The notes under the pieces were generated by a model. It was given only the letters and a program-made list of their open reading frames with translations, did not search any database and was not told the origin of the DNA. From Paraburkholderia sp. Ac-20340 (GTDB lineage Bacteria > Pseudomonadota > Gammaproteobacteria > Burkholderiales > Burkholderiaceae): 45,907 bases of DNA. Positions 25,225-32,921 of the stretch are shown here, piece by piece (position 1 is the stretch's first letter; each line of letters opens with the position of its first letter). A program made the position numbers and the translations under genes. The stretch is taken from NCBI RefSeq assembly GCF_017104965.1, contig NZ_JAAGPR010000050.1, positions 1 to 45,907 of the forward strand. The letters run 5' to 3'.

Positions 25225-25850
25225 TGTTCCGACGCGTCCCCTCGATGGCGGCAACCCTGCTCGCGGCCGCCGCGCTGGCCGGTTGCGGATCGCCCGCCAC
25301 GCGCTTTTATACGCTCAGCCCGGGCACGCCCGCCACGAGTGCCACGATCGCGAGCAACCCGCCGTGGCTGATCGAACTCGCGCCGGTGGACGTGCCGCCG
25401 CAAGTCGCGAAATCGCAGTTCGTGGTGCAAACCGACGCAAACCAGGTGCGCGTGCTCGAACACGATCGCTGGGCCTCGCTGCCCGGCGACGAGATCCGCC
25501 ACGCGCTTTCGGGCGACCTCACGCAGCAGCTTGGCACCATCGACGTATATGGCGCGCCGCATGCCGCGGGCGTACCCGTTTATCGCGTGAGCGTGAACGT
25601 GCAGCGCTTCGAATCCTGGCCGGGTTCGCACGTGCTGATCGATGCCGTGTGGAGCGTGCGCGCGCTGGGCGCGCAAACCGCCATGGCCTGCCGAAGCGTG
25701 CGCAACGAAGCGGTTGGCGAGGGCTATGACGCGATTATCGACGGACATCGGCGAGCCATCGAGGCGCTCTCGCAATCGATCGCCAGCGGCGTGCGCGCGC
25801 TCGCGGCTGCGCCGCGTTCGGGCGCGCGGGCAAGCATCGCCTGCCCGTAA
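25221..25850 (+). CDS. pqiC: PqiC-type outer-membrane lipoprotein
   Basis: 209 residues. Lipoprotein signal with lipobox LAGC (Cys22), followed by GSPATRFYTLSP, the standard start of the ABC-type transport auxiliary lipoprotein family (DUF330). IELAPVDVPPQVAKSQFVV and WASLPGDEIRHALSGDL are further conserved stretches. PqiC is anchored in the outer membrane and docks the PqiB needle. The ATG at 25221 overlaps the pqiB stop, and a strong hairpin after it ends the operon. Confidence 0.92.
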   Translation: MMFRRVPSMAATLLAAAALAGCGSPATRFYTLSPGTPATSATIASNPPWLIELAPVDVPPQVAKSQFVVQTDANQVRVLEHDRWASLPGDEIRHALSGDLTQQLGTIDVYGAPHAAGVPVYRVSVNVQRFESWPGSHVLIDAVWSVRALGAQTAMACRSVRNEAVGEGYDAIIDGHRRAIEALSQSIASGVRALAAAPRSGARASIACP

Positions 25851-25863
25851 ATCGCAGCTGCAG

Positions 25864-25900
25864 GACGACGACTCGATTTCGATCGAGTCGTCGTCTCTTT
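25864..25900 (+). terminator. Intrinsic terminator after pqiC
   Basis: A perfect 14-bp stem (GACGACGACTCGAT / ATCGAGTCGTCGTC) closed by a TTCG tetraloop and followed by TCTTTC, 13 bases after the pqiC stop. It marks the end of the sulfatase-to-pqiC unit. Confidence 0.8.
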
Positions 25901-25987
25901 CGCCGCCTGGCGTGACGGTGCGCAAAGACCTGAACAGTTCGCTTTGCTAATGTGGTTCATTCCAGAACCGCAAAACGCAAAGCCAAT

Positions 25988-26575
25988 ATGTCATCCCAAT
26001 ACGTAGGCATACTGATCATTTCAACGGCGCTGCTTATGTCTGCCTGTTCGACACAGAACGGCAGCATTTTGCCCACGAGCAGCACAACCGGCAATGCAGC
26101 GTCGCACGCGCAACTCGAACGCGACGCTCGGGTTGCACTGAACACGCTCTACAAGAGCGTACCGAACGCCCGATCGCTGGGTTCGCGCGCCAACGCGATT
26201 CTGGTCTTCCCGGACATGCTGAAAGCGGGCCTGCTGGTCGGCGGCGCGAGCGGCAATGGCGTGCTGTTCTCGCGCGATGGCCAGGTGCTCGGTTATTACA
26301 ATTCGAGCTCGCTGTCGTACGGGTTGCAGGCCGGCGCGCAGAGTTTTGCCGAAGCGCTGTTCCTCATGACGCCCGCCGCGCAAACGTACCTCGATAGCTC
26401 CGATGGCTGGTCGATTGGTTCGGGCCCGAGCGTTGTGGTCGCGAACTCGGGCGCGGCGGAAGACTATTCGAGTACAACTCTGCGCTCGGACGTCTACGCC
26501 ATGATCTTCGCTCAGGCGGGCTTGATGGCAGGCATCGGCGTGCAAGGGCAAAAGATCACGAAGCTCAGTCCTTGA
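25988..26575 (+). CDS. SYLF/Ysc84-family lipid-binding lipoprotein
   Basis: 195 residues from the ATG at 25988; an upstream ATG at 25952 would put a basic 12-residue extension ahead of the signal. Lipobox MSAC at about residues 17-20. The mature part matches the SYLF domain (Ysc84, PF04366): SRANAILVFPDMLKAGLLVGGASGNGVLF, then SYGLQAGAQSFAEALFLM, and DVYAMIFAQAGLMAGIGVQGQKITKL at the end. Such domains bind phosphoinositides or acidic lipids in eukaryotes; the bacterial role is unclear, probably envelope. It is convergent with gabR, whose stop lies 16 bases away, with no clear terminator between them. Confidence 0.87.
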   Translation: MSSQYVGILIISTALLMSACSTQNGSILPTSSTTGNAASHAQLERDARVALNTLYKSVPNARSLGSRANAILVFPDMLKAGLLVGGASGNGVLFSRDGQVLGYYNSSSLSYGLQAGAQSFAEALFLMTPAAQTYLDSSDGWSIGSGPSVVVANSGAAEDYSSTTLRSDVYAMIFAQAGLMAGIGVQGQKITKLSP

Positions 26576-26590
26576 GCGTTGCAGGTCGCG

Positions 26591-28273
26591 CTACGCGAAG
26601 GCCGGCAGCGTAGCGTCAATCGCCTGCGCGAGCGTGTCGAAGGACGGCGCGATTTCCTCGTCCGGCACACACGCATAGCCGATCAACAAACCCGACGCCG
26701 CGCGTTCGCGCTCCGAGTAATAGCCCGACAGCGGACGCACGACGATATTGCGCGCCAGCGCCGCTTCGGCCACGGCGCGGTCGTCGCTGCCTTCGGGCAA
26801 CTGCATGACCACGTGCAGGCCCGCGTCGCCGCCCATCGCGGGCAACGCGTCGCCGTAGCGGCGCGCGGCGGCGTCGAGCAAAGCCTGACGGCGCTGGCCG
26901 TACAACGCGCGCATCTTTCGGATGTGCGAAGTGAAATGCCCCTCGGCGATAAATTCCGCCAGTACGGCCTGCTGCAAAAGCTGGCCTTCGCGATAAAGCT
27001 CGGCGCTGGCGGTCGCGAAGCTCTCCGCGAGCGATTCCGGCGCCACCAGGTAGCCCACGCGCAAGCCCGGAAACAAGGTCTTGCCGAAGCTGCCCACGTA
27101 GATCACCTGCCCGGCTGTATCAAGACCTTGCAGGGACGCGAGCGGCCGGCTGCCGTAGCGGAATTCGCTGTCGTAATCGTCCTCGATGATCCAGCATTGG
27201 TGCTGGCGCGCGTATTCGAGCAGCGTGCGGCGGCGCGCAAGACTCATCACCATGCCAAGCGGATATTGATGCGACGGCGTGACCAGAATCAGCTTCGGCG
27301 GCGGCGCGGCGAAATCGGCGGCGGAAGGGTTGATGCCTTCGCTATCGACGGCAATCGGGCGCGGGTTGAGCCCCGAAACGTGCAGCACGCTGCGCACGCC
27401 CCAGTAGCACGGGTCTTCGGTCCAGATGGTGTCGCCGGGATCGGACAGCAGACGCACCGCCAGGTCGACCGACTGGTGGATGCCCGTCGTGATGATGATC
27501 TGCTCGGGCGAGCAGCGCACGGAGCGCGAGGTGCGCAGATAGTCGGCCAGCACATGGCGCAGCAAGGCCAGACCGCCGCCGGGCGCGTAGGTCAGCAGAT
27601 CGGGGCGCAACGTGCGCCAGTATTTGTTGTGCAATCGGGTCCAGATGCGCGCGGGAAAGCGCGAGACATCGGGCACGCCCGGCATGAAGGCGCCGCCCTG
27701 GCGCTTGGACACGCCCGCGCCCGCGATCAGGCGTGCGCCTCGCGCCGATAGCGCGCGGGCTCCCGGACGGTGCGGCTGCGGCAACTGCGGTGGCTGTATC
27801 AGGCCTTGAGTCTGCTCGCCAAGGTCATCGCGCAGATCGGTAGCGACGGAAACCGGCGAAATCGGGCCGTTCGACCGCTCCGGATCGGGCTGAGTCCGGC
27901 TGTTAGTTGCAATGCTTGAAGATTGGCCCGCAATGGAACCTGATTTGATCGGGGTTTTCACCGATCCGATAGAGCCAATTTCCGCCGCACCGACGATCTC
28001 ATCGGGCGAAGTATCGGCGACAAAGGTGCCGCGCCCCGTCGCCGAGGTGACATAGCCTTCGAGCACCAATTGCTCGTAAACCTGCGTGACCGTATTGCGC
28101 GCGATTCCCAGCTCAGCCGCCAGCAGCCTCGATGACGGGACTCTCGCGCCGGCCGGCAGCTCGCGCGAGTGGATCGCCTGCTGCAGAAGTTTGTGCAGTT
28201 GCCGGTACACGGGCTGGCCGCTGCCGCGATCGAGCCGCTGGGCCAGCCAGTCGGACAGGACACTCGCTCGCAT
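26591..28273 (-). CDS. gabR: MocR/GabR-type PLP-dependent transcriptional regulator
   Basis: 560 residues. A GntR winged helix lies at residues 1-85 (PAGARVPSSRLLAAELGIARNTV is the recognition helix). A Pro/Ser/Gln-rich linker of unusual length runs from about 90 to 190. A type I aminotransferase-like domain follows, with EDDYDSEF at 364-371 and the PLP lysine Lys398 in GSFGKTLFPGLRVGY. It is divergent from gabT, 137 bases apart, which identifies it as the likely GABA- and PLP-responsive activator of gabTD. Candidate binding repeats (TGGCTC) lie immediately before its own start codon, so it may also regulate itself. PdxR or another MocR member remains possible, but the context favours GabR. 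Confidence 0.87.
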   Translation of the reverse strand: MRASVLSDWLAQRLDRGSGQPVYRQLHKLLQQAIHSRELPAGARVPSSRLLAAELGIARNTVTQVYEQLVLEGYVTSATGRGTFVADTSPDEIVGAAEIGSIGSVKTPIKSGSIAGQSSSIATNSRTQPDPERSNGPISPVSVATDLRDDLGEQTQGLIQPPQLPQPHRPGARALSARGARLIAGAGVSKRQGGAFMPGVPDVSRFPARIWTRLHNKYWRTLRPDLLTYAPGGGLALLRHVLADYLRTSRSVRCSPEQIIITTGIHQSVDLAVRLLSDPGDTIWTEDPCYWGVRSVLHVSGLNPRPIAVDSEGINPSAADFAAPPPKLILVTPSHQYPLGMVMSLARRRTLLEYARQHQCWIIEDDYDSEFRYGSRPLASLQGLDTAGQVIYVGSFGKTLFPGLRVGYLVAPESLAESFATASAELYREGQLLQQAVLAEFIAEGHFTSHIRKMRALYGQRRQALLDAAARRYGDALPAMGGDAGLHVVMQLPEGSDDRAVAEAALARNIVVRPLSGYYSERERAASGLLIGYACVPDEEIAPSFDTLAQAIDATLPAFA

Positions 28274-28279
28274 GGAAAT

Positions 28280-28337
28280 TGGCTCCTAAAGATTGCACTG
28301 AATGGCTCTGAATATTAGAGCCAAACGTGAGTATAGT
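28280..28337 (+). promoter_or_regulatory. gabT promoter with GabR-like operator repeats
   Basis: TGGCTC occurs at 28280-28285 and 28303-28308, 23 bp apart (about two turns), and an inverted copy AGAGCCA at 28317-28323 forms a perfect 7-bp inverted repeat with the second (7-base spacer). A -10-like TATAGT follows at 28332-28337. The repeats cover the -35 region, where a MocR activator would contact RNA polymerase. Confidence 0.6.
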
Positions 28338-28410
28338 CGCGGCATGGACGGATGCACGACCATCCGGTCCGCCAGTCAACCCAGAACCGAAAGCATTGAA
28401 GGAGATGAAC

Positions 28411-29697
28411 GTGAGCAAGAACGCCGATCTGCAGGCCCGCAAGAACGCAATTACCCCGCGCGGCGTGGGCGTGATGTGCGACTTCTACGCTGAGCGCGCT
28501 GAAAACGCGGAACTGTGGGACGTCGAAGGCCGCCGCGTGATCGACTTCGCTGCCGGTATCGCCGTGTGCAACACGGGCCACCGCCATCCGAAGATCGTCG
28601 CTGCGATCAAGGACCAGCTCGAGCGCTTCACGCACACCGCCTACCAGATCGTGCCGTACGAGTCGTATGTCTCGCTGGCCGAAAAGGTCGCACAACGCGC
28701 TCCGGGCAGCTTCGCGAAGAAGGCCGCGTTCTTCACGACCGGCGCTGAAGCCGTCGAAAACGCCGTCAAGATCGCCCGTGCGTCGACTGGCCGTCCGGGC
28801 GTGATCGCCTTCGCAGGCGGCTTCCACGGCCGCACGATGATGGGCATGGCGCTCACCGGCAAGGTCGCGCCGTACAAGCTGAACTTCGGCCCGTTCCCGG
28901 CCGACGTCTACCACGCTCCGTACCCCAACTCGGTTCACGGCATCAGCACGGCTGACTCGCTCAAGCACATCGAAATGCTGTTCAAGGCCGATATCGATCC
29001 GAAGCGCGTCGCCGCGATCATCTTCGAACCGGTTCAGGGCGAAGGCGGTTTCTACCAGGCACCGGCGGACTTCGTGCGCGGCCTGCGCAAGATCTGCGAC
29101 ACGCACGGCATCCTGCTGATCGCCGACGAAGTGCAAACCGGCTTCGCCCGCACCGGCAAGCTGTTCGCGATGGAACACTACGACGTCACGCCGGACCTGA
29201 TGACGATCGCCAAGAGCCTGGCCGGCGGCATGCCGCTGTCGGGCGTGGTCGGACGCGCGGAAGTCATGGACGCCGCAGCGCCTGGCGGCCTCGGCGGCAC
29301 GTATGCGGGTAACCCGCTGGCTGTGGCTTCGGCGCACGCGGTCATCGAGATCATCGAAGAAGAAAAGCTCTGCGAGCGCGCCACGAAGCTGGGCGACAAG
29401 ATCAAGGCCAAGCTCACGGCGATGAAGGCCGAAGTGCCGCAAATCGCCGACGTGCGTGGCCCGGGCGCGATGAACGCCGTCGAATTCTGCAAGCCGGGCA
29501 CCAACGAAGCCGACGCCGACTTCACGAAGCGCGTGCAAACCGCCGCGCTGAACCGCGGCCTGCTGCTGCTCGTGTGCGGCGTGTACTCGAACGTCGTGCG
29601 TTTCCTGTTCCCGCTGACGATCCAGGACAACGTGTTCGACGAAGCGCTGGCGATCCTCGAAGAATCGATCAAGGAAGCCGTGGGCGTGCCGGCGTAA
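28411..29697 (+). CDS. gabT: 4-aminobutyrate aminotransferase GabT
   Basis: 428 residues from the GTG at 28411. An ATG two codons upstream (28405) touches the AAGGAG site directly, whereas the GTG lies six bases after it, so GTG is the better start. The class III aminotransferase features are FTTGAEAVENAVKIAR (PLP phosphate binding), GFHGRT, EPVQGEGGF, LIADEVQTGFARTG, and the PLP lysine Lys268 in TIAKSLAGGMP, the same number as in E. coli GabT. It transfers the amino group of GABA to 2-oxoglutarate, giving succinate semialdehyde for GabD downstream. Codon use is highly biased, suggesting strong expression when induced. Confidence 0.95.
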   Translation: MSKNADLQARKNAITPRGVGVMCDFYAERAENAELWDVEGRRVIDFAAGIAVCNTGHRHPKIVAAIKDQLERFTHTAYQIVPYESYVSLAEKVAQRAPGSFAKKAAFFTTGAEAVENAVKIARASTGRPGVIAFAGGFHGRTMMGMALTGKVAPYKLNFGPFPADVYHAPYPNSVHGISTADSLKHIEMLFKADIDPKRVAAIIFEPVQGEGGFYQAPADFVRGLRKICDTHGILLIADEVQTGFARTGKLFAMEHYDVTPDLMTIAKSLAGGMPLSGVVGRAEVMDAAAPGGLGGTYAGNPLAVASAHAVIEIIEEEKLCERATKLGDKIKAKLTAMKAEVPQIADVRGPGAMNAVEFCKPGTNEADADFTKRVQTAALNRGLLLLVCGVYSNVVRFLFPLTIQDNVFDEALAILEESIKEAVGVPA

Positions 29698-29737
29698 GCC
29701 TCGCCTGAGCACCTCAGCGCTTTGATCTGAGTCCCGA

Positions 29738-29769
29738 AACGGCACACCGGCGTTTGCCGCTGTGCCGTT
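29738..29769 (+). other. Hairpin between gabT and gabD
   Basis: AACGGCACA pairs with TGTGCCGTT (9 bp), with an inner CGGC/GCCG stem of 4 bp, in the 140-base gap between gabT and gabD. There is no clear T-run. It may lower read-through into gabD or stabilise the gabT message. Confidence 0.4.
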
Positions 29770-29837
29770 CGTCGTTGTGCCTCGCGCCGGCGACATACCG
29801 AATCGAACTGAATAGAAGCATTGCCCGGAGTTCCCAG

Positions 29838-31289
29838 ATGAACCTGAAAGACGCATCGCTGCTCAAGAACGCGGCCTATATCAATGGCGAATGGCAAGGC
29901 GCGGAAGACGGCGCCACGCTCGACGTGGTCAATCCCGCCACCGGCGCGCTGATCGGCACGGTGCCGCGCATGGGCGCGGCTGAAACGCGCCGCGCGATCT
30001 CCACCGCCAACGCCGCCTGGCCCGCGTGGCGCGCCAAGACCGCGAAGGAGCGCAGCGTCATCCTGCGCAAGTGGCACGATCTGATGATCGAAAACGCCGA
30101 CGACCTCGCGCTGATCCTCACGACCGAACAAGGCAAGCCGATCGCCGAAGCCAAGGGCGAAATCGGCTATGCGGCCTCGTTCCTCGAATGGTTCGCCGAA
30201 GAAGGCAAGCGCGTCTACGGCGATACGATCCCCACGCCCGCCAACGACAAGCGCATCGTGGTGACGAAGGAAGCGATCGGCGTGTGCGCCGCCATCACGC
30301 CGTGGAACTTCCCGGCTGCGATGATCACGCGCAAGGTCGGCCCCGCGCTCGCGGCCGGCTGCCCGATCGTGCTCAAGCCCGCTGAAGCCACGCCGTTCTC
30401 GGCGCTCGCGCTGGCCGTGCTGGCCGAACGCGCAGGCGTGCCCGCCGGCGTGTTCAGCGTCGTCACCGGCGACCCGAAGGCGATCGGCGGCGAACTCACG
30501 AGCAACCCGATCGTGCGCAAGCTCTCGTTCACGGGCTCGACGCCGGTTGGCCGTCTGCTGATGAGCCAGTGCGCCGCCACCGTGAAGAAAGTCTCGCTCG
30601 AACTGGGCGGCAACGCGCCGTTCATCGTATTCGACGACGCCGATCTCGACGCCGCAGTCGCGGGCGCGATCGCCTCGAAGTATCGCAACAGCGGCCAGAC
30701 CTGCGTCTGCACGAACCGCTTCTACGTGCACGACGCCGTGTACGACGCGTTCGCCGCGAAACTGCGCGACGCCGTAGAAAAGCTCAAGGTGGGTCTGGGC
30801 ACCGAAGCTGGCGTGACGCAAGGCCCGCTGATCAACGAAGCAGCCGTGCTGAAGGTGGAATCGCACATCGAAGACGCGCTCGGCAAGGGTGCGCAGGTGC
30901 TGACGGGCGGCAAGCGCCACGCGCTCGGCCACGGCTTCTTCGAACCGACGATTCTCACGGGCGTGACGCCTGCGATGAAGGTCGCGCGCGACGAAACCTT
31001 CGGCCCGCTGGCGCCGCTGTTCCGTTTCTCGTCGGATGAAGAAGTGATCAAGATGGCCAACGACACCGAATTCGGCCTGGCTGCCTACTTCTACAGCCGC
31101 GACATCGGCCGCGTCTGGCGCGTGGCGGAAGCGCTCGAATACGGCATGGTGGGCATCAACACCGGCCTGATCTCGAACGAAGTCGCACCGTTCGGCGGCG
31201 TGAAGCAATCGGGCCTGGGCCGCGAAGGCTCGCACTACGGCATCGACGATTACGTCGTCATCAAGTACATGTGCATGGCCGGCATGTAA
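29838..31289 (+). CDS. gabD: Succinate-semialdehyde dehydrogenase GabD
   Basis: 483 residues (E. coli 482) from the ATG at 29838, which has CCGGAG seven bases upstream. Aldehyde dehydrogenase features are TPWNFPAAMITRK, FTGSTPVGR (NAD(P) site), the general base Glu255 in LELGGNAPFIV, and the nucleophile Cys289 in SGQTCVC. The VCTNR and GVKQSGLGREGS stretches are typical of GabD. It oxidises succinate semialdehyde to succinate, completing GABA use. It follows gabT, probably in the same GabR-controlled unit, and is closed by a 17-bp hairpin. Confidence 0.94.
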   Translation: MNLKDASLLKNAAYINGEWQGAEDGATLDVVNPATGALIGTVPRMGAAETRRAISTANAAWPAWRAKTAKERSVILRKWHDLMIENADDLALILTTEQGKPIAEAKGEIGYAASFLEWFAEEGKRVYGDTIPTPANDKRIVVTKEAIGVCAAITPWNFPAAMITRKVGPALAAGCPIVLKPAEATPFSALALAVLAERAGVPAGVFSVVTGDPKAIGGELTSNPIVRKLSFTGSTPVGRLLMSQCAATVKKVSLELGGNAPFIVFDDADLDAAVAGAIASKYRNSGQTCVCTNRFYVHDAVYDAFAAKLRDAVEKLKVGLGTEAGVTQGPLINEAAVLKVESHIEDALGKGAQVLTGGKRHALGHGFFEPTILTGVTPAMKVARDETFGPLAPLFRFSSDEEVIKMANDTEFGLAAYFYSRDIGRVWRVAEALEYGMVGINTGLISNEVAPFGGVKQSGLGREGSHYGIDDYVVIKYMCMAGM

Positions 31290-31339
31290 GCCGCCGGAAA
31301 AACGACGGGCGCCACCCAGGCGCCGCGTGGAACTGCGCC

Positions 31340-31378
31340 AAACCGGCGCGTCGCGAATGGATCGCGACGCGCCGGTTT
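31340..31378. terminator. Bidirectional terminator between gabD and the convergent periplasmic gene
   Basis: A perfect 17-bp stem (AAACCGGCGCGTCGCGA and its complement) with a five-base loop. On the + strand GTATTTGT follows; on the other strand the A-rich left foot is short. It lies between convergent genes and can serve both. Confidence 0.75.
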
Positions 31379-31414
31379 GTATTTGTACGCGAGCTTCGAA
31401 GTTGACGCTGACGC

Positions 31415-32032
31415 TTACTGCGTGGCTTCGACCGGCGTGACCTGCGTGGCGTAAGCGGAAACGAACACGGCGTGAATGGTATCGCCGACCTTGAGCGTCT
31501 TGAGATCGATATCGGGCGTGGCCTCGAGGGTCACGGTCTGATAGGCGCCGCGCAGCGTAACCTCGCGCTTTTTCGCGTTGATGTGCTGCACGGTGGCCTG
31601 CACCTCGACCTGGCGCGCCGCGCTATAACCCGACGAAGCCGGCATATAGACGCTGGTATCGACACGCTTGCGAATGCCCTTGTCCTTCCCGGTGACCTTT
31701 TCCGCGGTCACGAGCAGCGCGTTCTTGTAGAGCACATCGACGGTATCGCCGATATTCAGTTGATCGAAATTACTGACCTGCTCGCTCAGACCGATATCGA
31801 TATCGTTACCGCGCGGACCGCGCAGCGTGACGATACGCGCACCGCGATCGATACCGACGATCTTCGCTTTGAGATGAACGGGCGCCGCATTGGCGATAAC
31901 CGACTGCGCCTCGCCGGCGAGCGCCGTTTGCGCGGCAGGCGCCGAAGCGGGCTGCTCGTTCTGCGCGAACGAAGTGTGCGAAACACCGAAACCCATCAAC
32001 AGCGCGGCCATCCATACCGAAGTCTTGGTCAC
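31415..32032 (-). CDS. Periplasmic protein with two repeated domains, paralogue of the gene at 17851
   Basis: 205 residues from a GTG at 32032, chosen because GAGGAG lies seven bases upstream; an ATG at 32050 would put the ribosome-binding site inside the gene. Signal peptide to about residue 24 (SHTSFA, then QNEQP). The mature protein has the same two-unit plan as the gene at 17851: VHLKAKIVGIDRGARIVTLRG ... LNIGDTVDVLY, and VEVQATVQHINAKKREVTLRG ... LKVGDTIHAVF. The four units share a beta-rich pattern ending in a Gly-Asp turn. No named family or function is recognised. It is transcribed towards gabD and appears to be a single gene. Confidence 0.75.
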   Translation of the reverse strand: MTKTSVWMAALLMGFGVSHTSFAQNEQPASAPAAQTALAGEAQSVIANAAPVHLKAKIVGIDRGARIVTLRGPRGNDIDIGLSEQVSNFDQLNIGDTVDVLYKNALLVTAEKVTGKDKGIRKRVDTSVYMPASSGYSAARQVEVQATVQHINAKKREVTLRGAYQTVTLEATPDIDLKTLKVGDTIHAVFVSAYATQVTPVEATQ

Positions 32033-32347
32033 TTGCGATCTCCTCATCACGATGAATTCGATTCGTTCAACCAGGCGGGTTGCACGGGGATGTGGAGCGA
32101 TTCTACGCGGGCGATCGAAAACGGGGATGCAAGTTGAACGGGCGTTGACACAGATTATTCGCCGCGAATTTCGTTAGATTTCGTTTCGCATAAATCGAGA
32201 GATCGATATTGAAACGATCACGAGAATTATTGCGCCTTGCGCAACCCAACGAACCCCACCAATATCTCGAATTCCTTCGATATAGCGAGCGAATCGGACT
32301 CCCTATCCTGATACCTGTCCTGAAACAACACGTACTGGAGAGATGCC

Positions 32348-32578
32348 ATGAGCCCGCTTTCACTGCTGATCGATCATTCGCAACTGATGAACCGAGTCCA
32401 GACGCTGTATTCGTTTGCGCCGAGCGAAGCAGGCAAAGTCGAGGACGAACAAACGGTATCGAAGAAGGAAGACGCAAAGCGAGAGGAGCGCCTTGTCCAG
32501 ATCAAGGGCCTGGTGGGCGGCACCTTGCTGTTCATGCCGTTCCTGATTGCATACGTCGTAGCCTGCGCGAGCCGTTAA
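32348..32578 (+). CDS. Small single-pass membrane protein, unknown
   Basis: 76 residues. The ATG at 32348 has GGAGAG about five bases upstream, which supports it as a real gene. Residues 1-50 are charged (EDEQTVSKKEDAKREER) and probably helical; residues 52-72 form one hydrophobic helix (LVGGTLLFMPFLIAYVVACA). No family is recognised. It stands alone between the periplasmic-protein gene and a repeat element. Confidence 0.6.
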   Translation: MSPLSLLIDHSQLMNRVQTLYSFAPSEAGKVEDEQTVSKKEDAKREERLVQIKGLVGGTLLFMPFLIAYVVACASR

Positions 32579-32749
32579 AAGGCCACGAGGTGTGAAAGTT
32601 ATGCCCCACGGCGCGCGCAGCGTCGCCGGGTGTGCGGGCGCCTTGTCACAGAGTTGGGTGGTGCGAAGAGCCGGATGCTCCTACACCATTCCCCGCATAA
32701 GGCAGATTGTGGACTGCGTCACACTGGCGGTGTGAGCGGCTTTCTTTTG

Positions 32750-32783
32750 CTTACTTTTCTTTGCCGCGGCAAAGAAAAGTAAG
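32750..32783. repeat. 34-bp perfect palindrome, Burkholderia intergenic repeat type
   Basis: CTTACTTTTCTTTGCCG is followed directly by its reverse complement, with no loop, in a context (GTGAGCGGCTTTCTTTTG before, GTGCCGCCCCGCACAGGGG after) that I know as a recurrent intergenic repeat in Burkholderia genomes. It can form a long hairpin in RNA or a cruciform in DNA. It is AT-rich inside a GC-rich genome. Confidence 0.7.
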
Positions 32784-32840
32784 TGCCGCCCCGCACAGGG
32801 GCAACGCTCATAGACCGACACGAAAACAAGGAAATGCCCA

Positions 32841-32876
32841 AACAAAAAGAGCCGCGACCCCAAAGGCTCACGGCTC
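32841..32876 (-). terminator. Intrinsic terminator after pcaF
   Basis: On the minus strand GAGCCGTGA pairs with TCGCGGCTC (one G-U pair), with a ten-base loop, followed by TTTTTGTTT. It lies 46 bases past the pcaF stop and has the classical stem plus U-run form. Confidence 0.75.
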
Positions 32877-32921
32877 CGATCACACCACATCAAACAGCGC
32901 AATCAAGGCAAAAAAACAGCC

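Larger units (their letters stand above)
32579..32921. other. Intergenic stretch with a repeat element
   Basis: No supported gene. It holds the 34-bp palindrome (32750-32783) followed by a smaller hairpin (GCCCC / GGGGC, 32788-32802) and the pcaF terminator. Short open frames across the palindrome are by-products of the repeat. Confidence 0.6.

Noticed and set aside
32681..32902. 73-codon minus strand frame across the palindromic repeat
   Set aside because: It is produced by the repeat element and the pcaF terminator; no start signals.
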